A stretch of DNA of 64,000 nucleotides from Polynucleobacter sp. 78F-HAINBA (GTDB lineage: Bacteria > Pseudomonadota > Gammaproteobacteria > Burkholderiales > Burkholderiaceae): positions 186,001 through 250,000 of the forward strand of contig NZ_JACVOQ010000004.1 of the NCBI RefSeq assembly GCF_018882325.1, written 5' to 3'. The position numbers and the translations under genes are program-made. The notes beneath the pieces are model-generated. The model saw only the letters and a list, made by a program, of their open reading frames with translations, was not told the origin of the DNA and made no database searches. Positions 41,548-51,860 of the stretch are shown in pieces. Each line of letters starts with the position of its first letter. The stretch's first letter is position 1.

Positions 41548-43224
41548 ATGGACTTTAAAAAAACAATTCTTTGGGCGGTCTTCTCAATGTCGGGCCTGAT
41601 GTTGTACAACAACTGGCAGGTTCACGAGGGGAAACCATCGATGTTTGGTGGGGCCCCTGCCAGCACTGCTGTTGTGGCTGATAAAGCTCAATCAAGCAAG
41701 GTGGATATTCCATCTCCAGTACAAAACCCAAGCACTCCAGCGCCGAATCAAGCGCCTGCTATTGTTACTAGAGCAATTGAAATATCAGAAAAGTTTGTAT
41801 TGCAAAACGATGTGTTGATTTTGGAAATCAGCGCTAATGGTGCCAACATTATTGATGCGAAATTACCCAAACAGCTGACAGCAGAAAAGAAGCCGGTTGA
41901 ATTATTTCAATACGCACCGAACCATAAATACTTTGCACGTTCTGGCTTAATTGCTTTGGGTAACGCAGATCTACCCAACCATACCACCACGTTTAAATTA
42001 GTGCAGTCCGGGAAAGATGGATCCGGAAAACCTTTTATTGTTTTGGCTAGCGAGCGCAACGGCGTAAAACTCGAGAAGACATTTATTTTAAGTCCCGGCA
42101 GTTATGTTGTTGATGTTGGACATCGCGTTACACAAAGCAATGCAAATGTAGCGCCACTAGTTCTCTACACAGAGATCGTGCGCGATGCTTCACAAGAGCA
42201 AAAAATTGGACCCTTTGATGGCGCGTTCTCTGCAAGCACCTTCACGGGTCCTGCCGCTTACACCGAAAAAGAAAAATTCAATAAGCTGGAATTCACGGCG
42301 ATTGATAAAAACAAAATTACTATTCCTACGCAAGTGCCGGCTGGGGATCCTGCATGGATTGCTATGGTTCAGCACTACTTTGCCAGCGCGTGGATTCCCG
42401 GTGACAAGACGGCGCGAGACATTTATGCGGGAAGAATTGATAACAATCTTTACCGCATTGGCATGCAAACACCCTTGGGCGTAGTTGCACCAGGAACAAC
42501 CGTTGTTGAAAAAGCAAAGCTGTTTGTAGGCCCGCAAGAGGAAAGCGTTTTAGAAACGATTGCCCCAGGGTTTGCTTTGCTCAAAGACTATGGCTACCTC
42601 ACTATTCTTGCCAAACCTATTTTCTGGTTGCTAGAAAACATTCACTCCTATGTTGGTAATTGGGGTTGGTCAATCATCTTGTTGACCATCTTGATTAAGC
42701 TGGTGTTCTTTCCACTGTCCGCTGCTAGTTATAAGTCAATGGCGCGCATGAAAGAAGTTCAGCCACGCTTGCTTGCGATGAAAGAGCAATACAAAGGTGA
42801 GCCACAAAAATTAAACCAAGCGATGATGGAGATGTATCGCAAGGAAAAAATTAATCCTTTGGGCGGCTGCTTACCGGTAGTTATTCAGATTCCGGTATTT
42901 ATTTCTTTGTACTGGGTTCTGCTGTCTTCAGTAGAAATGCGCAATGCACCATGGATTGGTTGGATTCATGACCTATCAGTTCCGGACCCATATTACATTT
43001 TGCCAATCATCATGGCAGCATCTATGTTTGTGCAAACCAAACTAAACCCAACGCCACCAGATCCAATTCAGGCGAAGGTGATGATGTATATGCCGCTAGT
43101 GTTCTCGGTAATGTTCTTCTTCTTCCCTGCGGGCTTGGTTCTGTACTGGGTGGTAAACAACTTGCTGTCAATTGCTCAACAATGGCAAATCAATCAAATG
43201 TTTGGAAAGAAGCCAGCTAAATAA
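41548..43224 (+). CDS. yidC: Membrane protein insertase YidC
   Basis: 558 aa from the second ATG (MDFKKTILW is the usual family start; an ATG two codons earlier is also possible). An N-terminal membrane anchor is followed by a large periplasmic domain (about 60-340). The five-helix insertase core includes NWGWSIILLTILIKLVF and the LNPLGGC-type KINPLGGCLPVVIQIPVF segment. It inserts inner-membrane proteins with or without Sec. Confidence 0.96.
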   Translation: MDFKKTILWAVFSMSGLMLYNNWQVHEGKPSMFGGAPASTAVVADKAQSSKVDIPSPVQNPSTPAPNQAPAIVTRAIEISEKFVLQNDVLILEISANGANIIDAKLPKQLTAEKKPVELFQYAPNHKYFARSGLIALGNADLPNHTTTFKLVQSGKDGSGKPFIVLASERNGVKLEKTFILSPGSYVVDVGHRVTQSNANVAPLVLYTEIVRDASQEQKIGPFDGAFSASTFTGPAAYTEKEKFNKLEFTAIDKNKITIPTQVPAGDPAWIAMVQHYFASAWIPGDKTARDIYAGRIDNNLYRIGMQTPLGVVAPGTTVVEKAKLFVGPQEESVLETIAPGFALLKDYGYLTILAKPIFWLLENIHSYVGNWGWSIILLTILIKLVFFPLSAASYKSMARMKEVQPRLLAMKEQYKGEPQKLNQAMMEMYRKEKINPLGGCLPVVIQIPVFISLYWVLLSSVEMRNAPWIGWIHDLSVPDPYYILPIIMAASMFVQTKLNPTPPDPIQAKVMMYMPLVFSVMFFFFPAGLVLYWVVNNLLSIAQQWQINQMFGKKPAK

Positions 43225-43262
43225 ATTTTTAGCTGCCCAAAGATGAATACGGAGTGCCCGCA

Positions 43263-44645
43263 ATGATGACTAGAAAGTTGCCCATCATTGCGGTTGCCAC
43301 CGCACCAGGCAAAGCTGGTGTTGGCGTCATTCGCATCAGTGGGGCTCAGCTTTTGCCGCTGTCTGAAGCTTTATTTCAGAAGGCGCTTTCGCCCCGTCAG
43401 GCCAACTTACTGACACTTCGTGATGCGCAAGGCGAGTCGATAGACCAACTCATTGCCATTTACTTTGCCGCCCCCGCTTCCTTTACTGGTGAAGATGTTT
43501 TAGAGCTGCAGTGCCATGGAGGGCCACAACTTTTAGAGTTGGTCATGAAGCGTTGTCTTGAGCTTGGGAAAGATCAGGGCTTAGTAATTGCTGAACCTGG
43601 CGAGTTTTCCTTGCGCGCTTATCTAAACAACAAAATCGACTTAGCGCAAGCAGAGGCTATCGCAGATTTAATTGACGCCCAAAGTGAGGCGGCAGTTCGT
43701 GGTGCAGCACGCTCATTGCAGGGAGCTTTTTCAAACGATATCAATAGTTTGATTGAAGAAATTACCCAGTTACGTATTTTGGTGGAGTCCACCCTAGACT
43801 TTCCTGAAGAAGAGATTGAGTTCTTAGAGAATGCCCAGGCTCGCGAGCGCCTCAGTACGGTGATGAAAAAGTTGCAAGGACTTCGTGAGGGTGCAAAACA
43901 AGGAAAAATTTTGCGTGACGGCATCCAGTTGGTTTTGGCTGGCGCCCCCAATGTTGGAAAAAGCTCCCTCCTTAATCGTTTGGCTGGTGAGGAGGTGGCC
44001 ATTGTCACGCCTATCGCTGGAACTACAAGGGATCGGGTTAAGGAGAGCATCACCATTAATGGGGTACCTATGCACATCATTGATACCGCTGGCTTGCGTG
44101 AGACTGGTGATCTAGTTGAGGCAAAAGGCATCGAAAGATCTTGGGAGGCCATCCGAGCTGCCGACCTGGTTATATTTCTACAAGACCCAAGCCCTACAGA
44201 CAAAAACAATAACGCTGAGGCCTCGGAGCTGAAAGCCCAAATTTTGCAAGCACTCCCTCCGAAGTGCCCCGTCCTAGAGGTTTGCAACAAATCAGACTTG
44301 CTGGGCGAATCCGCAATAAATCAAGACACAAATCCCTGGTTGCTGATTTCGGCCAAGACGGGTGATGGTATTGAGCTGCTAAAACAGAAAATCTTAGAGT
44401 CTGTGGGTTGGGGCGGCACTCAAGAGGGCGCTATCTTGGCGCGTAGACGACATTTGGATTGCTTAGATAGGGCTGCCACCCACTTAGATAAATCTCAACA
44501 ATTCGCAGCAGATGGCAACATATCGCTGGAGTTATTTGCAGAAGAGCTCCGTTTAGCGCAAGATCAGCTAGGGCACATTACTGGAAAACTACTCCCCGAT
44601 GACCTTTTGGGCAAGATTTTTAGCCAATTTTGTATTGGCAAGTAA
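43263..44645 (+). CDS. mnmE: tRNA modification GTPase MnmE
   Basis: 460 aa from ATG 43,263, eight bases after a GGAG ribosome-binding site; an upstream GTG overlaps that site. N-terminal formyl-THF-binding domain, helical domain, G domain with GAPNVGKSS, DTAGLRET and NKSD, and the C-terminal CxGK motif (FCIGK) are complete. It acts with MnmG on tRNA wobble uridine. Confidence 0.96.
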   Translation: MMTRKLPIIAVATAPGKAGVGVIRISGAQLLPLSEALFQKALSPRQANLLTLRDAQGESIDQLIAIYFAAPASFTGEDVLELQCHGGPQLLELVMKRCLELGKDQGLVIAEPGEFSLRAYLNNKIDLAQAEAIADLIDAQSEAAVRGAARSLQGAFSNDINSLIEEITQLRILVESTLDFPEEEIEFLENAQARERLSTVMKKLQGLREGAKQGKILRDGIQLVLAGAPNVGKSSLLNRLAGEEVAIVTPIAGTTRDRVKESITINGVPMHIIDTAGLRETGDLVEAKGIERSWEAIRAADLVIFLQDPSPTDKNNNAEASELKAQILQALPPKCPVLEVCNKSDLLGESAINQDTNPWLLISAKTGDGIELLKQKILESVGWGGTQEGAILARRRHLDCLDRAATHLDKSQQFAADGNISLELFAEELRLAQDQLGHITGKLLPDDLLGKIFSQFCIGK

Positions 44646-44734
44646 AGGGTTTGCTCTTGGTGGGCCAAGCCCTAAAAATATGCCCAAAATGTTAAAATAG
44701 TGCGATCAAAAATATTACATTTCATAGGACTCTC

Positions 44735-46582
44735 ATGACTATCAATACCAATGCACCTGAGTACGTAAAAAATCAAAAACTGATTCAATGGGTTGCCGAA
44801 GTGGCCGCCTTGACTAAGCCAGACAAGATTCATTGGTGTGATGGTTCCCAATCTGAATACGACGAGTTTTGTGAATTGCTGGTAAACGCTGGCGTGTTTA
44901 AGCGCCTCAACCCAGCTAAGCGCAAAAACGCTTTCTTAGCATTGTCAGATCCAGATGATGTGGCTCGTGTTGAAGACCGCACGTTTATTTGCTCTGCAAA
45001 AAAAGAAGATGCAGGCCCGACAAATAACTGGGTAGAGCCAAGCGAAATGCGCGCCACTCTCCAGCCACTGTTTGATGGTTGTATGCGCGGCAGAACAATG
45101 TACGTAGTGCCATTCTCAATGGGCCCAATTGGTTCCCCAATCGCCCACATTGGTGTTGAGCTTTCTGATAGCCCATATGTTGCTATCAATATGCGCTTGA
45201 TGACTCGCATGGGTAAAGCAGTGATTGATCAACTTGGCGCCACTGGTGAATTTGTTCCTTGTATTCACACTGTTGGTAAGCCTTTGGCTGCTGGCGAAAA
45301 AGACGTTGCGTGGCCTAACAACAAAAACAAATACATCGTTCACTATCCAGAGACACGTGAGATTTGGTCTTTTGGATCTGGCTACGGTGGGAATGCATTG
45401 TTAGGTAAAAAATGTTTTGCTTTGCGTATCGCATCCAATATGGGGCGCGATCAAGGCTGGTTAGCTGAGCACATGTTGATCTTGGGCGTGACTTCACCAG
45501 AAGGTAAGAAATACCATATCGCTGCTGCGTTCCCATCTGCCTGCGGAAAAACCAACTTCTCTATGATGATTCCTCCAAAGGGCTTCGAAGGTTGGAAGGT
45601 CACTACAGTTGGTGATGACATTGCATGGATCAAGCCACGCAAAGACCCTGTTACAGGTAAGACACGTTTGTTTGCGATTAACCCAGAGTCTGGTTACTTT
45701 GGTGTTGCTCCAGGAACAAATCGTCAAACCAATCCAAACTGTCTCGATTCATTAAACCAAGACGTAATCTTTACTAACGTTGGCTTAACTGATGATGGTG
45801 ATGTTTGGTGGGAAGGTTTAACTGATACACCTCCAGCGCATTTAATTGATTGGCAAGGCAAGGACTGGACTCCTGCTGATGGCGCTGCTGGTCGCAAAGC
45901 TGCACACCCAAATTCACGCTTCACTGTAGCTGCTACCAATAACCCCGCAGTTGATCCTAATTGGGACAATCCTGAGGGCGTAGCGATTGATGCATTCTTG
46001 TTTGGCGGTCGTCGCTCGAACACGGTTCCATTGGTAAGTGAAGCGCGTGACTGGGTAGAAGGTGTTTACATGGCCGCAACAATGGGCTCTGAAACTACTG
46101 CTGCTATTACTGGTCAAGTTGGCGTTGTTCGTCGCGATCCTTTTGCGATGATTGCATTTGCTGGCTACAACATGAGCGATTACTTCCAACATTGGTTAAA
46201 CATTGGTAGCAAGCTTGCTGCTGAAGGCGCTGTGTTGCCAAAAATCTATTGTGTGAACTGGTTCCGCAAAGATGAAAACGGCAAGTTTGTATGGCCTGGT
46301 TTTGGTGAAAACATGCGCGTGTTGTCTTGGATCTTGGGCCGCGCTGAAGGCACAGCTAAGGGCAAGGAAACTGTATTTGGCATTTGTCCAGAGCACGCTG
46401 ATATGCATTGGAATGGTCTCGATTACTCAGTAGACAAGTTTGAAAAAGCGATTACTGTTGCTGTTGACGACTGGAAGAACGAGCTCAAACTTCATTCAGA
46501 ATTGTTTGAGCATTTAGGTGAGCGCTTACCTAAAGAGTTGGTCGAAGCTCGTAGCAAAATCGAGAAGCGCTTAAACGCCTAG
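44735..46582 (+). CDS. pckG: GTP-dependent phosphoenolpyruvate carboxykinase
   Basis: 615 aa. The GTP-type kinase motif [13 protein letters not shown] (about 267-279) and GDDIAWIKP identify the GTP enzyme rather than the ATP form. It converts oxaloacetate and GTP to phosphoenolpyruvate, CO2 and GDP, for gluconeogenesis from organic acids. It is monocistronic; codon use looks strongly biased, suggesting high expression. Confidence 0.96.
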   Translation: MTINTNAPEYVKNQKLIQWVAEVAALTKPDKIHWCDGSQSEYDEFCELLVNAGVFKRLNPAKRKNAFLALSDPDDVARVEDRTFICSAKKEDAGPTNNWVEPSEMRATLQPLFDGCMRGRTMYVVPFSMGPIGSPIAHIGVELSDSPYVAINMRLMTRMGKAVIDQLGATGEFVPCIHTVGKPLAAGEKDVAWPNNKNKYIVHYPETREIWSFGSGYGGNALLGKKCFALRIASNMGRDQGWLAEHMLILGVTSPEGKKYHIAAAFPSACGKTNFSMMIPPKGFEGWKVTTVGDDIAWIKPRKDPVTGKTRLFAINPESGYFGVAPGTNRQTNPNCLDSLNQDVIFTNVGLTDDGDVWWEGLTDTPPAHLIDWQGKDWTPADGAAGRKAAHPNSRFTVAATNNPAVDPNWDNPEGVAIDAFLFGGRRSNTVPLVSEARDWVEGVYMAATMGSETTAAITGQVGVVRRDPFAMIAFAGYNMSDYFQHWLNIGSKLAAEGAVLPKIYCVNWFRKDENGKFVWPGFGENMRVLSWILGRAEGTAKGKETVFGICPEHADMHWNGLDYSVDKFEKAITVAVDDWKNELKLHSELFEHLGERLPKELVEARSKIEKRLNA

Positions 46583-46629
46583 GCATTCCCTAGAGGTTTA
46601 AGAAGCATTTTCAAAAACATCTTTATTTA

Positions 46630-47865
46630 ATGACCTTACCCCAACACCATGACATCGTGGTGATTGGGGCAGGCATTGCTGGCTCCAGCATTGCCAGTGA
46701 GTTGCTTGAGCGCGGTCAAGCGGTCTGTATTATTGACTCAGCCCCTCACCCCGCATCAGCATGTTCTAGTCACGCTTACGCCATTGCTCACCCACATGTT
46801 GGTCGTGGCGCCCCCCGTTTATTGCGCCTAACTCGCATTGCCTTTCTGATAGCCGAAGCTCGATGGGGCAAGGTCTGGAATCAGCACGGCATCTTTCAGC
46901 CAAACAAAAAAGACAAAGTTTTTAATCGGGATGATGTTGCAGGTTACCTGCGTTCACTCGATCTTGATGAGGGGATGGCACAAGCACTTGATGCGAATGA
47001 TGCTATGCGGGCTTGTGGAATTTCTCAAGATGGCATTTGGCTTCCACGGGGCGCATCATTAAATCTGTTTGAAGCAACTCAAGATGCGTTAGCCCCCCAC
47101 CCAAAATTGACTTGCTGCTGGAATACTCCCGTAGCTCGCCTGGAGAAGGTAAATGCCGGTTGGCAATTAATCGACCCTCACGATAGACCCATCATGACTG
47201 CTGGCAAAGTCATTATTGCGGCAGCGCTTGAAACGAAAAATTTAGCCGCAAGTATTGACGTACGACTTCCCTTGAGGCCGGTGCGTGGACAGCTGAGTAT
47301 TTTTTCTATTGATGAAAATAGTTCCTGGGCGCCAAAACTACCTCGCACCGCTATATCAGGTGATGGCTATTGTTTGCCAGCTAAGAAATTTTCCGATGGA
47401 AGCTACCAATGGATAGTGGGCTCTAGTTTTGACGAGGGAGAGTCTGATCTTCAGGATTGGGATACTAGTGATGACTTTAATCGTGAGCAGGCAAGAGGCT
47501 TGCTGAATTACGAACATGGCGACCTTAGCCAACTTCAAAAGTCAGGAAGTTTTGTGGGTGTTCGTTGCGTCGCTGGCGATCGTTTGCCGATTATTGGTGC
47601 GTTGACTCAACGCCCAGGGATATTTTTGGCAACAGCCCTGGGGTCGAGAGGCGCACTGTGGTCGGCTTTAGCCGCCAAGCTCATTACTGCTCAAGTGCTT
47701 GAGGATGACTTTGCTTTGCTGGCACGCTTGGGTTTTGCTGCAGACTTAGTTGCTGCACTAGCGCCCGCCCGCTTCTTTGCTGGCGCTTTGGCGGCAGCAC
47801 CCGCTTTGGGTGCTTTTGCTTCAAACTCAAAACCAATTTTGCCGTCCGCACCTAAAGCAAGATAG
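46630..47865 (+). CDS. mnmC: Stand-alone FAD oxidase domain of MnmC
   Basis: 411 aa. Rossmann GAGIAGSSIASELLERG at about 14-30. HPHVGRGAP and the later GDRLPIIGAL and ATALGSRGALWSALAAKLI are typical of the C-terminal domain of MnmC, which removes the carboxymethyl group from cmnm5(s2)U34. The N-terminal methyltransferase half of E. coli MnmC is absent. The family end falls near LVAALAPARF (about 47,775). A further ~30 Ala/Pro-rich residues run antisense inside topB. Confidence 0.85.
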   Translation: MTLPQHHDIVVIGAGIAGSSIASELLERGQAVCIIDSAPHPASACSSHAYAIAHPHVGRGAPRLLRLTRIAFLIAEARWGKVWNQHGIFQPNKKDKVFNRDDVAGYLRSLDLDEGMAQALDANDAMRACGISQDGIWLPRGASLNLFEATQDALAPHPKLTCCWNTPVARLEKVNAGWQLIDPHDRPIMTAGKVIIAAALETKNLAASIDVRLPLRPVRGQLSIFSIDENSSWAPKLPRTAISGDGYCLPAKKFSDGSYQWIVGSSFDEGESDLQDWDTSDDFNREQARGLLNYEHGDLSQLQKSGSFVGVRCVAGDRLPIIGALTQRPGIFLATALGSRGALWSALAAKLITAQVLEDDFALLARLGFAADLVAALAPARFFAGALAAAPALGAFASNSKPILPSAPKAR

Positions 47866-50369
47866 GCCTTAAAGCCACGACCAGTACGGTTTGATTTGAA
47901 GTTGGTCAGCAAATCAGTTTTACCTTCGGCAAGCAATTTTTGAACTTGCTCTGCAGAAATTTCTTGTTGCAAAACAACCTTGCCCGTTTTGAAATCACAT
48001 GATTTTTCTGGTCCAGTATTTCTTTCGCACAAATAGCGCATGCCATCTTCATATACGGCGCCAGAACATTTTGGACAAACGCCTAAAGCCTGGCGGCCAG
48101 TAAAGTCGATTGCCTCAGACTCATCTTCTTGAGTATTGCCAAAATCAAATTCAAGCTTGAAGCCTGCATTTGGATAATCCTTATCATCCTCAGGAATTTC
48201 GCTTAATTTGATAATCGCCGCAAATGGCCTACCCATTTTGCTGCGGAATCCCTGCAATGGCCCAATAGTTTTTTCACGCAGCAATTCTTCTACTTCTGGA
48301 TATTCAAATGCCCGCCCGCCTGGAGTTTTGCTAATCGTAAAGCCGCACTTCTCACAAGCAAAGCGACGATAGTTTTCTTTAACCGCGCCTTTACAGTGTG
48401 GGCATGGTGTAGACATAGTGGCATAGTCGCCAGGAATCGTATCGCTGTCATATTCTTTTGCGCGCTTGACGATGCGTTGGGTCATCTGGGCAATTTCTTG
48501 CATGAAGGTGTCGCGATTCATCTCGCCACGCTCAATCAAAGAAAGTTTATTTTCCCAGCTGCCCGTGAGATCGGGGCGCGTTAATTCCTCAACATCTAGG
48601 CCGCGCAAGAGTGTCATTAATTGGAATGCTTTAGCTGTAGGAATGAGCTCGCGTGCTTCGCGCACCATATATTTTTCTGCTAGCAGGCCTTCAATAATGG
48701 CTGCGCGCGTTGCGGGTGTGCCCAAACCTTTTTCAGCCATCGCTTCACGCATCTCATCATCATCCACCCACTTACCGGCGCTTTCCATTGCTGATAACAA
48801 AGTTGCCTCGGTGTAGCGAGCTGGTGGTTTGGTTTTTAATGGGATCGCTGAGATAGATTCAGTTTGAACAGTTTCACCTTCTTGCACTGCTACCAACTCA
48901 TCATCCGCTTGATTAGATCTGCCGTACACCGTTAGCCAACCTGGTGTGACCAGTACGCGACCTTCAGTTTTAAAGTGGTGCCCTGATGCTTCGGTGATCC
49001 GAGTGGTGACGCGGAATTCAGCTGCGGGATAAAACACTGCCAAGAAGCGACGCACAACTAAGTCATACAGCTTTTGCTCGGGCTCGCTCAGACTCTTTGG
49101 AGACTCTAAGGTGGGGATGATTGCAAAGTGATCAGATATTTTTGAGTTGTCAAAAATACGTTTGTTCGGTTTGATCCAACCATATCCAGCCTTAGCCTTT
49201 GGGTCCTTGGGATCGCCTTGCAAAATTTGTTTGGCGAAGGGGCGATATTCTTGTGAATGTTCAGCCAAGTTTTCCATGGTCTGCTTCACGGTTTCTAGAT
49301 AGTCTTCAGGCAATGCTTTTGCATCTGTACGTGGATAAGTAAGTACCTTGTGACGCTCGTAAAGTGCCTGGGCTAAACCCAAAGTATTTTTAGCTGAGAA
49401 GCCAAAGCGTGCATTGGCTTCACGTTGCAAACTTGTTAAGTCAAATAGTTGCGGCGCCAGTTGAGTGGCTGGTTTTGCTTCTTCTTTAACGCTAGCCTTT
49501 TTATCGCGGCAGGCTGCAACAATACTTTGCGCTGCTGCTTCGCTCCACAAGCGATTTTCACGCGCATCAGGCGCAGCCGCATCTTTCTTAAACTTCGGAT
49601 CAAACCAACGACCTTCATACACGCCAGCCGCAGCAATAAATTCTGCCTTCACCTCCCAATAATCTTTGGAGATAAATTTACGGATGAGCTCTTCGCGCTC
49701 CACCACAATTGATAGTGTGGGTGTTTGTACTCGACCAACTGTTGTTAGAAAAAATCCACCACTCTTGCTGTTGAATGCAGTCATGGCGCGAGTACCGTTG
49801 ATTCCCACAAGCCAATCGGCCTCAGAGCGGCAACGCGCTGCATCTGCTAGTGGTTGCATATCGCTATCGCTACGTAGTGAGGCAAAGCCATCACGAATGG
49901 CTGCTGGCGTCATCGACTGTAACCAAAGTCGCTTGATTGCTTGGGGTGCTTTTGCGTGCTGAGCAATCAAACGAAAAATCAACTCACCTTCGCGTCCCGC
50001 GTCACATGCATTAATAAGTTCATTAATATCTTTACGCTTAATGAGCTTTTGCAACACCTTAAGTCGCGATTCAGTTTTAGCAATCGGGCGTAAATCAAAA
50101 TAGGGTGGCACAACCGGAAGATTTGCAAATGACCACTTACCGCGTTTGACATCAAATTCTTCGGGGGCGGCGATTTCTAATAGATGGCCAACCGCGGAAG
50201 AAATAACAAAGTCATCACTCTCGAAATAGTCCTCATATTTAGTGAAGCCGCCCAAAGCTTTGGCAATGTCATTCGCAACGGAAGGTTTCTCCGCAATGAT
50301 CAGTGCTTTAGGATGATCTACGGTTGAGGTCTTTGAGCTGCTTTTTTTGGTAGTTGCTTTAGTTGCCAC
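47691..50369 (-). CDS. topB: DNA topoisomerase III (type IA)
   Basis: 892 aa. TOPRIM start ALIIAEKPSVANDIAKALGG (about 23-42), active-site region with LTYPRTDAKALPEDY, and two C-terminal Cys4 zinc fingers (CPHC...CEKC and CPKC...CERN) followed by a 'GxGF' repeat-type ribbon. The last ~45 residues are Ala/Lys/Ser-rich and probably bind DNA loosely. That tail is encoded opposite the end of mnmC, giving a 175-base convergent overlap. Confidence 0.92.
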   Translation of the reverse strand: MATKATTKKSSSKTSTVDHPKALIIAEKPSVANDIAKALGGFTKYEDYFESDDFVISSAVGHLLEIAAPEEFDVKRGKWSFANLPVVPPYFDLRPIAKTESRLKVLQKLIKRKDINELINACDAGREGELIFRLIAQHAKAPQAIKRLWLQSMTPAAIRDGFASLRSDSDMQPLADAARCRSEADWLVGINGTRAMTAFNSKSGGFFLTTVGRVQTPTLSIVVEREELIRKFISKDYWEVKAEFIAAAGVYEGRWFDPKFKKDAAAPDARENRLWSEAAAQSIVAACRDKKASVKEEAKPATQLAPQLFDLTSLQREANARFGFSAKNTLGLAQALYERHKVLTYPRTDAKALPEDYLETVKQTMENLAEHSQEYRPFAKQILQGDPKDPKAKAGYGWIKPNKRIFDNSKISDHFAIIPTLESPKSLSEPEQKLYDLVVRRFLAVFYPAAEFRVTTRITEASGHHFKTEGRVLVTPGWLTVYGRSNQADDELVAVQEGETVQTESISAIPLKTKPPARYTEATLLSAMESAGKWVDDDEMREAMAEKGLGTPATRAAIIEGLLAEKYMVREARELIPTAKAFQLMTLLRGLDVEELTRPDLTGSWENKLSLIERGEMNRDTFMQEIAQMTQRIVKRAKEYDSDTIPGDYATMSTPCPHCKGAVKENYRRFACEKCGFTISKTPGGRAFEYPEVEELLREKTIGPLQGFRSKMGRPFAAIIKLSEIPEDDKDYPNAGFKLEFDFGNTQEDESEAIDFTGRQALGVCPKCSGAVYEDGMRYLCERNTGPEKSCDFKTGKVVLQQEISAEQVQKLLAEGKTDLLTNFKSNRTGRGFKAYLALGADGKIGFEFEAKAPKAGAAAKAPAKKRAGASAATKSAAKPKRASKAKSSSST

Positions 50370-50567
50370 GCGTTTTGCCTAAATTTGAGCTTGAAATCAT
50401 GTTTTTAATGGGTAGAAACGGGCGACCAATTTAAACCAGATCCTGGGTAAACCCGCCGCACCCCTCTTTTTTATTATTAACCGATAAATTAACAAAAGTC
50501 CAAAACCCGCATTTTTTGTGAGCTACTAGGGGGTCTTATGAAGGGTCAATTTAGTCAAAATAGGCTT

Positions 50568-51266
50568 TTAAAGCCTTTTAAATGAGGTTTTTTGGTATTT
50601 TGGTAACTCCTCAAGAATATCTTCCGGGGATTGGACCAGTTTGGCACCTTGCTGCAGAAGTTGGTGGCAACCCTTGGAAAGGGGGTGGTGAATCGATCCG
50701 GGAATCGCAAAAATCTCCCGGCCAAGCTCGTTCCCCAGCCTGGCGGTAATCAGCGAACCAGAGCGCTCAGCTGCCTCAATTACAAGAATTCCTAGGGCTA
50801 GGGCCGCAATGATGCGGTTTCTGCGTGGAAAGTGCCAGGGTTTTGGACCCAACCCTGGGGCTAGCTCGGATACCAAGAGCCCGGCACCAGCAATCGCCTT
50901 AGCCAACCGAAGATGCTCTCTTGGATACACGATATCCAGCCCTGTTCCGCACACCGCTAAGGTTGGATAGCCTTGATTTGGTCCAAGAGCCCCTAGGTGG
51001 GCAGCGCCATCAATCCCTTTAGCTAGGCCAGAAACAATCAGATACCCCTCTGCAGATAGGGCCTGCGCAAAATAGTGGGCGTTTTTGATTCCTTCTGGGC
51101 TAGCGGCGCGCGACCCAACAATGGCAATCATGGGCAAATTTAGCAGGCTAATGTCCCCATATATATAGAGTGAATGAGGTGGGTCGCATAAATCTAGCAA
51201 GCGAGCTGGGTAGCCAGGGGAATTCCGGCATATTTGAATATTGTGAGGATTTTTTGGAATGTGCAT
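50568..51266 (-). CDS. dprA: Short-form DNA-processing protein DprA
   Basis: 232 aa, much shorter than the usual 350-380. It keeps just the Rossmann core: YPARLLDLCDPP, GSRAAS (51-56), SGLAKGIDGAAHLGAL, FPRRNRIIAAL and ERSGSLITARLG. The N-terminal SAM/HhH-like domain and the C-terminal winged helix are missing. The flanking DNA shows no leftover codons for them in other frames. The core binds ssDNA and loads RecA in transformation, so the protein may still work. Confidence 0.88.
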   Translation of the reverse strand: MHIPKNPHNIQICRNSPGYPARLLDLCDPPHSLYIYGDISLLNLPMIAIVGSRAASPEGIKNAHYFAQALSAEGYLIVSGLAKGIDGAAHLGALGPNQGYPTLAVCGTGLDIVYPREHLRLAKAIAGAGLLVSELAPGLGPKPWHFPRRNRIIAALALGILVIEAAERSGSLITARLGNELGREIFAIPGSIHHPLSKGCHQLLQQGAKLVQSPEDILEELPKYQKTSFKRL

Positions 51267-51337
51267 AAAGCAATTTTCAGCATAGGGCGAGAGAGAACTA
51301 TCAGGACAGCCTGATTACTCTGTTGGATAATTCCGAT

Positions 51338-51853
51338 ATGGCTTTATTAACTGTCCTTTGTTATCCAGATCCGCGCTTACACAAAGTTGCAAAACCCGTG
51401 GCGCAGGTAGACGCACGTATCAAAAAAATTGTGGCTGATATGGCCGAGACAATGTACGAAGCTCCCGGAGTTGGTTTGGCTGCAACTCAGGTGGATATTC
51501 ATGAGCGAATTGTTGTGATTGACGTTTCAGACAATCAAGATGAATTAATGGTGTTCATCAACCCAGAATTAGTTTGGGCGAGCCCAGAAAAAAAATCGTG
51601 GCGTGAGGGTTGCCTCTCTGTACCCGAGTATTACGATGAAGTAGATCGTCCAGCAGTCGTGCGAGTGAAGGCGCTTGATATTAACGGTAAAGAATTTGAA
51701 GTTGAGGCAGATGGTTTGTTATCGGTCTGCTTGCAACATGAGATGGATCACTTGCAAGGCAAAGTATTTGTTGAGTATCTCTCGATGTTGAAGCGCAATC
51801 GCATTTCTCTCAAAATGAAAAAGCGCGCAAAAGAATTAGTAGGCGAGCGCTAA
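51338..51853 (+). CDS. def: Peptide deformylase
   Basis: 171 aa from ATG 51,338; a TTG five codons upstream is open. All three motifs are present: GVGLAATQ (about 45-52), EGCLSVP (about 90-96) and QHEMDHLQG (about 133-141), which supply the Cys and two His metal ligands. It removes the formyl group from new proteins and is the natural partner of Fmt, seven bases downstream. Confidence 0.95.
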   Translation: MALLTVLCYPDPRLHKVAKPVAQVDARIKKIVADMAETMYEAPGVGLAATQVDIHERIVVIDVSDNQDELMVFINPELVWASPEKKSWREGCLSVPEYYDEVDRPAVVRVKALDINGKEFEVEADGLLSVCLQHEMDHLQGKVFVEYLSMLKRNRISLKMKKRAKELVGER

Positions 51854-51860
51854 GCGCCCA

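Noticed and set aside
43619..44290. 223-codon open frame on the minus strand
   Set aside because: It lies fully inside mnmE, whose domains are intact across the region; the composition is Ser/Arg/Ile-rich without motifs, as expected of an antisense shadow.
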